This document shows positions 54,299 through 64,000 of a stretch of DNA of 64,000 bases, in pieces; position 1 is the stretch's first letter; each line of letters begins with the position of its first letter. This DNA comes from Watersipora subatra. Its lineage: Eukaryota; Bryozoa; Gymnolaemata; Cheilostomatida; Watersiporidae. The notes under the pieces are model-generated. The model saw only the letters and a list, made by a program, of their open reading frames with translations. It was not told the origin of the DNA and ran no database searches. The translations under genes and the position numbers were made by a program. Location of the stretch: NCBI RefSeq assembly GCF_963576615.1, contig NC_088708.1, positions 49,525,196-49,589,195 on the forward strand. The letters run 5' to 3'.

Positions 54299-55508
54299 TT
54301 TAGGCTTTACTGGTATTTTCAAAATTGATTAGAAAACCATATTTTTGGGCAGCTACTTTGATGATAGGTAATGCAGCACAGGATTTGCACACTTTTATGT
54401 ACGTTAATTGCCTTTTTAGGCTAGAATTTATGCCAAAGCCAATTCTAGATTTGCCTTCCTTGTCCAACCCTTTGTGCAATGGGCTCTTGAAATATTAGTG
54501 ACTGCTCATTTTAATTCCTGACTAGACAGTACTTCATACAAAAAATTGACTGTTTTTAAATTTCAAGTGCAATTTGAAATGGAATATTTGCATCTGCATT
54601 TGAAATATCCAAATGTACTGTATGAATTGAAATATATACTGTATGTATGCCTCTAAAAAGATCTGAAAAAATCCAACAGTTCTGTTTGATGATTAGTTTT
54701 ATTTGTGTATATATTTTTATAGTATATTTTAATTATTCATATTGCATGGTTTCATTTTATAATGGTATTCTGAGTATTATAAGTTTTATTTTTGAATGAT
54801 ATCTTTGTTTCTATGTATTATATTTATTGTGATATATAATGTAGTATCAGCACATTGCTTGTCTTACAACCACAACCATGAGTGTTTTACCAGATGACCT
54901 GATAACATATCTGTCTTTTTTGTTTTTGTACTGAAGCTCAAATAATAACTTGACACATGCTATGGAGAAAAAGTAGCTGTCAGGTTTGTGAAAAACATCA
55001 TTCATTATGTTTTCAAGCTCCACCATGAGTGGTTGCTACTAGAAATTTATTACAAGCCTTTGCACATTGATGACTAATAGTGAAAGTGATAAAATATATA
55101 TATATTACTTTATGAGCAATAAAATCATTTCAACTAACAATGTTTTTCTAACCGTACTATACAACAATAATAAAACAGAAAAAAAGTCAACAGTTAGCCA
55201 CTAAAATCGAATTAATAGTTTGACAAATAGTGTTTAAAATGCCTTTCTCTGCTATGAGAACAGATTTTAAGTGGAAGATTGTTAAAGCAGTTGGCAATAC
55301 TTTCAAAATACTTTGTACTAATTGTATGCAATTTGTTCATATCACGTAAGTTGAAACAAGTGTAGAATCTGTGATTGTCATATAAAAAATGAAGACACAA
55401 ACCATGAAATTAAAACCTTAAAACCTTTAATTAAAACCATTAAAACCGAAAAGCATTCCTGTTAAAAGAAAAACTTTTTTACTTGGTTATTTGTAGCAGG
55501 CAAGGTCA

Positions 55509-55934
55509 ATGGAGGATTATTATAGCATTTTGGGCTGCTCTATCGACTCATCATTGGACGAAATAAAACAACGATACAGAGCACTTGCTCGACTCTGTCA
55601 CCCTGATTCAATCAGAGCGGATGTAACTAGCAAATGTGAGGAGGATTTCTCGAGAGTAAGTCACGCGTACAAGGTACTGAGTGACAGCCTAACGAGAAGA
55701 GAGTATGACATAAGGTGGCATCAGATGAAACTAGTCCAAGATCACCCTATTCACGATACGATTCATCTCTCCGATATGGACTCTGATGAGATGGGAGAGT
55801 ATTCATATCCATGTAGATGTGGAGACACATTTGAACTTTCTGAGCTCGATGTCTTCATTAGGAATACCTATGCCTTTTGTTCATCCTGTTCTCTTTGTAT
55901 AGAGATTATTTATCCCACATCTAAGAAATCCTAG
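55509..55934 (+). CDS. DNAJC24: DNAJC24 (DPH4): J-domain protein with CSL zinc finger
   Basis: 141 residues in one exon. Residues 3-70 are a J domain with the HPD motif at 31-33. Residues 98-135 are a DPH-type (CSL) zinc finger with Cys102, Cys104, Cys124 and Cys127. This pairing is diagnostic for DNAJC24/DPH4, the cochaperone and iron carrier for the first step of diphthamide synthesis on elongation factor 2, in the cytosol. Human DNAJC24 is 149 residues, so the protein is full-length. An acceptor-like TTATTTGTAGCAG ends just before the ATG, suggesting a 5' untranslated exon upstream. The coding part has no introns, unlike the vertebrate gene, so a retrocopy is possible, but the frame is intact and no poly-A tract flanks it. 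Confidence 0.93.
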   Translation: MEDYYSILGCSIDSSLDEIKQRYRALARLCHPDSIRADVTSKCEEDFSRVSHAYKVLSDSLTRREYDIRWHQMKLVQDHPIHDTIHLSDMDSDEMGEYSYPCRCGDTFELSELDVFIRNTYAFCSSCSLCIEIIYPTSKKS

Positions 55935-56094
55935 TCAAAACCTTTTTGATATTTTGCGTTATTTTTATAATACATTTTAGTTCTGCAAATATAAATGTTA
56001 CTGGTTTTTATTGTAGTTCTTGGTGTAGAATGGTTTTTATTCAAAAATAGTAACCTGACAGGCCAGTGTGCTGTGACAGACTGTCAGAGGTGCC

Positions 56095-56100
56095 AATAAA
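56095..56100 (+). terminator. Possible DNAJC24 polyadenylation signal (AATAAA)
   Basis: AATAAA lies 161 bases past the DNAJC24 stop. No downstream GT-rich element is obvious. Confidence 0.3.
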
Positions 56101-56109
56101 GCAGAGGGA

Positions 56110-56235
56110 ATAAGTACGGTATATGATTCTAAAATATTATAGGCAAATGATTGGTGCAGGTGGTAATGTGCTGGGTGGGGAAGCCAAATATTGCAGGTTC
56201 GAATCCCATACGAAGCAATCTTTTTAAACCTCCAA
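56110..56235 (+). mobile_element. tRNA-derived SINE-like block
   Basis: Contains GGTGCAGGTGGTAATG (A-box-like) and a perfect B-box GGTTCGAATCC. I could not fold a full cloverleaf with a paired acceptor stem, so a SINE head is more likely than a working tRNA. Confidence 0.5.
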
Positions 56236-58290
56236 TTGTTGTGGGAGGACAAACACGGCTCTTATTGAACTAGTATCTAAATTTAATACATTTTTATATA
56301 TTATAAGTCTTTAAGACTTGCTCGCATGGTTAAACAACTTGATGTAATTTTAAATTTTTGAAAAAAATGTAAAATATAGCAAACATTAAGGATAGGAATA
56401 AGAATGATATGCTTGTTTGAGGGTTCCCTAATGTTCAGCATAAAGAAATAGTAGGTAGGCCATTTTATATGATATATAATAACAATAACAAGCTGCTTTG
56501 AAGGACTATGCTAATGTGCATCTGACCAAATCGCATTTCTAGCAAGTGTAAATCATAAAAAGATTTGGCATCAATTATGCTTTTAAACAATTGTCTATGA
56601 ATCAGTTTGTGTACAGACGTGCAAAACTGAACAGATGTCATTCAAAGAATAACAATTCATTTTATTCCACTGGTACAAGCTGGAGAAAATAGTCTATAGC
56701 CAAATATGTGGTTAGATGAATTGGTATTTATGGGTAACTCATACTAACTGATGATTCATCCTTTTGGGAACATGCTAATTGCAACATAGAGCAAATAACT
56801 CTTGACTATGTACACTCTTGCTTTTGCTACAACCTGTCCTTTACATGTATATGTCTATTTAGTTTTTGCCCTAAGGCAGATAGTAATAAGATTGTTACTG
56901 TGAATATAGTTATTACAAACTAAAATCCTTATTTAAAGAAACAGTTAAGTTGCAGCAGAGATAAATTTCATTAAATCTGTTGTAGCTAGCATGGCATCCA
57001 GTTCATTGTTATTATTGGTTGTTTAGAAAACAAGTCTTTTGAAATGAAGCTTTTAATTTGACATTGCAAATTAATTGTCAATGCTACTATGGAACACAAG
57101 CTATGAGGTAATATCAAGCTGTTTAAATAGTGAAGGATGATTGCAGCTAGCTGCTAGCTGGACACATTAAAGTCTGTATGTGAATGTAAAAACATAACAA
57201 CCGACTACAGCTAATTGGTACCTTGTTATCTGAATAAACTTGACAGAAAACTAAAATCTATCACTAAAACTTTACAAAAATGCTAAATGAAGGTTTCAAA
57301 AATATAATAGCAAACATTGAAGTCAACACAGAGAGACAAACTGGAAATAAACAGGTAGAGGTTAACTCCAAATAGCCAGTCAAATAATTTACATAATATG
57401 TTTTATTTAATTGGCTGCAAGTTTCAATGCTAGAAATTAAACTAATAACTTATGATTGATCGGGAAAGTCTTTTGAAAAGGATAGAAGGTAGAAAATAGC
57501 TCAAGTGGCTATTAATGTAATCGAGTACCAATTTTATTAATATTGGTGTGCTAAGTTTTTATTACGATTACCAACATTAGAACTTGAAGAACCTTTGTTT
57601 GATATGTTTGTGAAACAGCACAAATTAATTAAAGTAAATAGCAATATAAGCCTAATTTATTATCTGACAAATATGAAAGGTCGTATAGCCTGTAAAGACT
57701 TGACACAACCGATACAATAAATGATTTTTAGAAGTTGCTCCAGAACCTGAAGAAGTTGTTTGGTGCATCAGATGTTACTTATAGACTGGAAAAATGCACT
57801 ATGTACATGTATAAACTACTTCTGAAAATTTCTAATTTTACATAAACTATTTTAGTATGAGTAAAACGCTAATCAAACATTTTTGTGAAGATTTTTATCA
57901 ATTTGTCGGCATTGAGAGTTAGTTAAATTTTCAATGGTCAAAGTTCAAAAGTTATTAAATTTTTATATGCTACATGATATTATAATGTAGTGCATTTGGA
58001 ATATTATAAATTAACATATACGTACATGTACATATATGAGCTGTCGTGATCTCCAATAGGTTGACTTACAAACCACATTGTAGCTCAGTTGCAGCTGAGA
58101 TTTCGTAGGGAGCAGTCAGCTTTTTGAGCTCTCTACACAATCACATAAAGAGCTTATAACTAGCTGTTATTACAAGTTTCAAGTCTTACTCATGACAGTC
58201 TTTTAGAGATACAGCAACTGATCCGAGTCTTGTCAACATAAGGGGTGGGGTATATTTACATGAGCCAACCCCAAACTGGGTTAAGTCCCT
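56236..58290. other. No gene seen
   Basis: AT-rich sequence with only short, random open frames. No tandem repeat or element boundary is visible by eye. Confidence 0.5.
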
Positions 58291-58305
58291 AACACATGCT
58301 CAAAT

Positions 58306-58905
58306 ATGGGAGGACCTAGTAAGGGCACAAGAAGTAACTCTGAGAGTGAAAGTACTGCGGCTATAATGAAGGATGTTCTTTCTCAGCTCCAAGAGCTAAC
58401 CAATCGTATTACCCGGCTTGAGGAAAAGTTTATCGGCATAGAAGAGGGAATAGCTTACAATTCTAAATGTATTGATGAACTTAAATCTGAATTTAACTTG
58501 ATTAAGGAATCTCTGCCTGCTATCAAAGATAAAGTAGAAAAACAAGATCTTGTTCATTTAAATAAGTTCGTAGACATTCAAGGTATACCACATCACACTA
58601 ACGAATCTCGCAACGATATGGTGATAAAAATGGCGGAGTTGAGAAACAATACAATTACTCCCAACAAAATTGACATAGCATATAGAAACAAATCTAAAAA
58701 GTCTGTAGTAGTGCGCTTTCTTCAAACTCATGTGCGAAATAGCTTTATACAGGCTTTTAGAAACTCTAGCTCTCCATCCATGAAAACAAAAGATATTGGA
58801 TTCACCAGAACTAATAGTAACATATTTGTAAATGACCTTCTTTCTTTTTTTACTGGTAAACTGTTTTTCTTAGTCAAAACTTTTAACAAGAACCATGGGT
58901 TATAA
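58306..58905 (+). pseudogene. LINE ORF1-like protein
   Basis: 199 residues from the ATG at 58306. Residues 20-85 form a coiled coil (LSQLQELTNRITRLEEK), followed by an RRM-like segment with VDIQGIPHHTNES and later VVVRFLQTHVRNSF. This layout is typical of ORF1 proteins of CR1/L2/Jockey-type LINEs. The C-terminal part looks shifted (FFTGKLFFLVK), so the copy is probably inactive. Confidence 0.7.
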
Positions 58906-59219
58906 GTATGTTTGGGCTAAGAACCAAAACGTGTATCTTTGAAAAGATCAGAATTCAAGAGCAATTCTCATTAAATCTGAAAAGGACATTAAAGAACTGA
59001 GTATTGATTAGAATGTAATAAATACTACACTATACTCAAGTTTGTGATAAACTTGATTTTATCTTCAAGGACTTGGAAAAAAATATAGCCTGTCAAAGTT
59101 ATGACCCAAGTAGGCCGGATTCTTTAACCACTAATGGATTTAGTATTATGGGTGTAAATATTTGGACTCTAAAAAGAATTGTGATTGATTTTTAGAGTTG
59201 CTTGTGTCATTCAAATTTT

Positions 59220-60292
59220 CTTTTGACATTATCCGCCTTAAGTGAAACTTTTTTGTATTGTAGCCAGCACACATTCTTTCCGATTTCTAATTAAATGTTT
59301 ATAGGTGACAGCCGTCCATCTCGTTGCGGAGGCACAGAGGTCTATGTGCGCAGTTGCATGGCTGTTTTGGATTCTTCAACTGCGTCACTATACAGAGCAG
59401 AGTCGATCTCACCGAGGCTGACTGGGGCTGATGGAGGGCTGCTCTTGATCACATCTCTATATCGTGCTCCATCTGCTGACACCGATAGGTTCTTAATTGA
59501 TTTAGACCGGTACATGGCATTTCCTAGTGTGAGAGAGTGGACCATGTGATGGTTGGTGATTTTAATATTAATACTGTCTATTAACTCAGCTGATTATCAT
59601 GATTTAATTCACCAGTATAATTTCCAAAATATTATAGATATCCCTACTCTAAAAACTTCCTATTCGGCTACTTGTATAGATCATATACTACTTAATTTTT
59701 ATTATTTAAATATTGATTGTGGCACTGTAGAAAAAGACACATCTGACCACCAACATATATCTGTCTGTTTTGATGAAGTTTTGATGAATGAGTCTGAAAA
59801 AATTCCTAAACGGAGTTATAAAAACTTTAATCCTGACAAGCTGAAAGATCTTTTGAATGGGGTCGACTGGGACCCTTTGGTTTACCAGATAGAAAATGTA
59901 GACTTGGCTTATAACAACCTTCTGAACACAACTAAAGAAATTTTTGACCAAAATGCTCTTATAAAGGAAACAACTTGTTGTAAGCCCAAAAGCTTTAAAA
60001 ACTTGTGGACGACCAAAAAGCTTCTTTTGGCAATACGCAAAAAAGAAAGATTGTTTGGCAAGAACAGAGTTTACCCCTTAGTCCTGATTTAAAAAAGAGC
60101 TACATAAAAGCTAAAAATAAAGTTTCATCCCTTATCAAAAACCCTAAAGCTGATTATTTTTTATCTATCTTTTATCTATACTTTTTATCTATCTATTCTT
60201 TATTTATCCTTCTGTCTCTTCTCATATCTTTCTGCAGCTCTTTCCATAATGAGTTTGTTACAATTATTTTTCTAACAGGCATAATGAGATAA
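59220..60292 (+). pseudogene. LINE ORF2 endonuclease remnant
   Basis: Pieces in different frames: GGTEVYVRSCM (59333 on), then 59553-60092 with CIDHILLNF and SDHQHISV, the C-terminal motifs of the apurinic endonuclease domain, and a following linker. Frameshifts separate the pieces, and no reverse transcriptase follows, so the element is truncated. Confidence 0.7.
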
Positions 60293-60959
60293 CAAGTCTG
60301 AACTCTCATCGAAGTTCTCAATGCTTAGCACTTTTTGAGCAAGTGTACATTGAATGCTCTCTTCTTCCAATATGAACCATCTGTTGAATAATGTTTGGCT
60401 GTCTCAAATTGAACTTTAGTCACTTTGACTAAGGTTTCATTCACAGACTGATCAAGACTGGGAAACAAGCAGTCTTGCTGCATCCTTGGCATGGATTAAG
60501 AAATGCTGCGAGTTGACTCACCTAATCTTAAATAAAAGCATTTATTATTTTTTGAGATTATAAACTAGTGTTCATTGTCTGATATGTAAGGTTTTCCAAG
60601 CAAACTTGTAGTTGCCCCCGCCCATTTCGAAAGTGCTCTCTAGCTCAGAAATGTCAAAACACATAGGTGTAGAAACGTTACAATTGAATTCAGCATGAAT
60701 TTCTGACTATGAAACATCTCTGTTTGAGTAGCCCACCCTCTGAAGGAAAAAGCTGAAAGATAAGTTTATGTGCCTACTGTACTATCCGTGGTCTCATAGA
60801 TAGAGATTTGGATAACCATCCTGCGGATGCATTCTTCGAGAGTTCGAGTTCAGCAGAATGCGAAATTTTAATATCCAAGATTTTAATAGCTATAACCGGA
60901 CAGACCGACAGATATATCCAAACAGATATCCAAATAGATAGACAAACTTTAAAAAAATG

Positions 60960-61345
60960 TATATATAGACTAGCTGGATGCCTGGCGTTGCCCGAGTATT
61001 AAAAATCAGCCTATAGACACTGAAGGGTAATGTAGTTGCCTGCCACTTGCTATTAGCCTGACATATTGCCAATTTGAGTAAGCTTACTAATAAGTGTGAA
61101 CTACTTGCTCTCACAGTTGAGCACGCATAAAATTACGCTACCGCGCTCCATGATGTTGCGCCATCACGGTAGCTTATTTGCACCCATATAAGGACATATT
61201 TTGTCTAGCAAATCCATCAAGCTAGTGTGGCTTAATTGGTAAGGCATTGAACTGGTGAATGGGAGGCTCCGAGATCAAATCTTGCATGATACGGGTTCTT
61301 TATTCCAAGATTTTCACAGCTATAGCTGGACAGAAACACACACAA
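60960..61345 (+). mobile_element. SINE-like element with tRNA-like block
   Basis: Same family as 33.7 kb: GACTAGCTGGATGCCTGGCG, TTGCCTGCCACTTGCTATTA, then a tRNA-like block TGGCTTAATTGGTAAGGC to GAGATCAAATC at about 61228-61284, and a tail containing 'ccaagatttt.acagctata'. A near copy of that tail precedes it at about 60870-60905, so two copies may be joined. Confidence 0.65.
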
Positions 61346-62164
61346 GGTGCGAGAAATATAGATAATATAGTTATAGATGAACATAATATAGGTGACTATC
61401 CATACATATAAAAACTCAATAACTCATGTAGTAAGTACAGTATAGAAAGGTGTTAGCTGTTATAATGGAATACAATCACAAGTGAATTTGACAAAGCTGA
61501 TGTATTCACATTCAACATTCAAACAGTCTAATAAACATTGAAAAGCATCTGTATTTAAAATACTGGGCTATAATAATCATTTTTGAGATTACATCTAATT
61601 GTACTTTTTATTTTGAACGTTCTTTATAAAAATTTTCTATAGTGGTGAATACTCTCTTCACAAAATGTAAGGTATCAGCTGTATTACATTCCAAAGCAGA
61701 GGAGAAGCAAAATGAAAGAAACAAAGGCAAGCCTTTTCATTTTATCACACGTTTGCGGCTGCGCCTGATACCTTGCATATAACCACTCTAAGTACCGTTT
61801 ACGGATTGCCAAAATTGACTCATTAGGTATTGGTTTGTTTTCGATTTTACAGTTAATGAATAGTTTGTACGTAGAATATCTGTTGCTGCAGGCTGCATAC
61901 AGTTTATACCTCAAAATACAATTTTCTACAAAACATCAATCAAACCATTACAAACATTTGTTCAGCAGTTAAAAACGGTTTGAGTTATGACTGTACAATA
62001 TTCATTTACTCTGTAAAGAATCTATGTTTTGGCAGATCTACCACTCAAAAAAAGCCTTTGTGTCCAGGAGGCAAGTCTTTTAAATTGGCCTCCAAAATTT
62101 GAACTTTCTACTCATACTTTTGTTTAGCTTTTTTAAGGATTTTACCCGACTGTAATACAACTTC

Positions 62165-62640
62165 AAAGTACCCTTTTTTAGCAACAATTCGTCCAGATGA
62201 ATGAGTTTTCCAAACCATTTCCAAGAACATTTAAGCACTTTTTCTTTTGGTCATTTTGGATGGTGATAGAATGGACACTCATGCATGAGGCTTCATGTTT
62301 ACCATAAAATGATGTTTCATTCTTTCCTAGCAATCGCTCGACGGCTTTGTGAATGGGCTCCAAAACATCTCCCTCTTTAAACAGAACAGAAGTTGAATAC
62401 TTTGATTAAAATGTTTACAGTCTGTCCGTGTATGTTCCAGATTTTATATACACTCTGATACTGTTTTGGTATGACAATGCAAAAGTAGCCGGGTCTACTT
62501 GAATTATTCTCAACTTGTTTGCTGAAACGTGGTCGTTCGAATCGATGTATAAACCTTTTAGTGTAACATCTTTTTCATCCTCGGAGCTTTCAGACTATTT
62601 GTCATTAAGTCCTTTTATTTCATGATTCTCATCTTTACCT
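62165..62640 (-). pseudogene. Unassigned coding-like segment with stops
   Basis: Minus-strand frames KDENHEIKGLNDK and SESSEDEKDVTLKGLYIDSN are separated by one TAG; a segment ending at 62178 contains VLEPIHKAVERLLGKNETSF. The pieces look like exons of one acidic, possibly nuclear protein, but the stop and unclear splice sites suggest decay. I do not recognise the family. Confidence 0.25.
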
Positions 62641-63270
62641 GTTGGTCTGAAACAATTCAAATTCAATTCAAAACAATTCAATTCAAAACAATTCAATTTA
62701 ATGCATCAGTTTTTTGGTATGAGAATACAAGCATGGCATGCAGATAGTAGTAATTGTTAGCATTTTATGTCGCGTTTTTCGTGGTATTTTGTAGAACTTT
62801 GACAACTTAATAATATCTTATACGACTGTATGCGCACAGAATCGCGCGTATCTTTGCATGGTTCATATAGTATGTAATATCATTTACTTGGTATTATTAC
62901 CAACTTGTGCACATAATATTGTGTGCAAGTTTTTTTCACTGAATTTGATGTGTAATCTTTTTACACTTAGAATCGCAATTAATAATAGGTTTTAATTTTG
63001 TAATTCACTCGCTTAACTGTTTTGATGATTCCCCAATTTTGTTTGTTATAGAGCTTGTTTTCTGGGTCAAGCTCTATGATGAGATAGCTTCTTTGCTAAA
63101 AAATTTACAATTATACATTAAATAATGGTTACTAAACCTATTCTATTCATACATATTTAATTTAAATTTGGTGTGCAAACAGTTTCAGCAACAAATATTC
63201 TTGTTCGGATATTCTTAAATAGAAAACATTTAACGGTAATAATAAACTTGCTTGTCATATTTAGACTTTC

Positions 63271-63312
63271 TTTTCTTTCCCGATGGAGTTTCATCGCTAC
63301 TCTTTTGCCTCC
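63271..63312 (-). CDS. Possible exon with basic, NLS-like peptide
   Basis: After an acceptor-like GTTATTTAG the minus strand encodes RQKSSDETPSGKKRKSKYDK, a basic nuclear-localisation-like segment. Its phase does not join simply to the start-like exon at 63.57 kb, so the model is incomplete. Confidence 0.25.
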
Positions 63313-63535
63313 TAAATAACAAAAAATTGATTAATTATGTTAATGCAATGAGTTAACCTGCATTAACACATTGCGATAGCATCATTGACCTGGACTCTTA
63401 GTAGCGTCTCACCATTGCTGTAAATATCTTTACGCTACATAAAACCTCCAAACACGATTACACACAATTTCCTTGCTCTATATATCTAGATACCCCTCAA
63501 AACCACACTTGAGAACAATTAGAATAAAAATGTAC

Positions 63536-63577
63536 CTTTAATTCCTTTTCAGTGCGGGCATTTGCTCCACTTTCCAT
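63536..63577 (-). CDS. Possible start exon of an unassigned gene
   Basis: ATG followed by ESGANARTEKELK and a donor-like AAG|GTACAT. This is only 14 codons, and the next exon in phase was not found. Confidence 0.25.
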
Positions 63578-64000
63578 AACTTCCTACTCAGAATTATGGC
63601 CTAGACTCGGTGAAGTGAACAAAGCAATGATGTTGCGTCGCAAGAATGGGACACAATGCTGAGCTGTGATGCATTAGATTGCCCAGTCTAGTCTAATTAA
63701 TAGGTCTATGGCTCCCAAGTTTCAACAAAATTCCTCATTGATCTTTTCTGTATTGTTGTCCACAACATACGCTTTCCTACATTCCCTACATTTCCTTTCT
63801 TCATCTATGCATTTGTGATGCCGAGTTGCATTCACAATGGAGCTGTCTTCGATTGAGATTACTGGTGAATGAACGGCGAGCGGCACCTGACTATTACATC
63901 CAGTATATCTCAAGCTAATAATAGACGCGTTGCCTTCTGCACATTTTCAACTGTTTCCGCTATACACAACAGTAACATTTTATCGCATTGGGAGCGTTAG

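Noticed and set aside
56110-56235. Functional tRNA gene
   Set aside because: A- and B-box words are present, but no paired acceptor stem or clear anticodon arm could be drawn. A SINE head is more likely.

Overview
The window is nuclear DNA from an animal. It is AT-rich and intron-rich, and it is packed with minisatellites and decayed transposons. The gene content (a PTPN9/MEG2-type phosphatase, a QRICH2/C16orf96-type protein, DNAJC24/DPH4) is metazoan. The small introns, the repeat load and the tRNA-derived SINEs suit an invertebrate, perhaps a lophotrochozoan, but the phylum is a guess.

Layout. (1) 258-19300, minus strand: a gene of at least 12 coding exons whose splice phases all agree. 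It starts at 19300 and runs off the left edge. Its N-terminus resembles QRICH2/C16orf96 (DUF4795) proteins; the rest is acidic, low-complexity and coiled-coil. A decayed, GC-rich Ty3/gypsy fragment (about 14.1-17.4 kb) lies in its first intron. (2) 21063-48005, minus strand: a complete PTPN9 (MEG2) orthologue. It has 14 coding exons encoding 661 residues, with an N-terminal CRAL-TRIO/Sec14 module, a Pro-rich linker and a tyrosine phosphatase domain with all catalytic motifs intact. Its introns hold minisatellites, inverted-repeat elements and a pogo-like fossil. (3) 48-55 kb: mobile DNA, including a small LTR retroelement (49263-52331) with a 4-bp target duplication, inserted into an older repeat whose uninterrupted copy lies at 45 kb, and a 1.2-kb element with about 320-bp inverted ends. 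(4) 55509-55934, plus strand: DNAJC24 (DPH4) as a single coding exon. (5) 56-61.5 kb: tRNA-like SINEs and a truncated LINE. (6) 62-64 kb: minus-strand exon-like pieces that I could not assign.

The most striking feature is a repeated link between minisatellites and splice sites. The 24-bp array at 43.4-44.9 kb begins inside PTPN9 exon 3 and copies its splice acceptor about 60 times. Each unit adds eight codons without a stop, and the array is open in all three minus-strand frames. The DUF4795-like gene shows donor-side versions at 6.8 kb (in frame) and at 1-257 (stop-containing), with looser examples elsewhere. I regard this splice-site-seeded minisatellite pattern as the best candidate for something undescribed. 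Whether any decoy site is used cannot be told from DNA alone.

Exon boundaries were derived by hand from GT/AG sites, phase continuity and remembered family motifs. No alignment or search was run.
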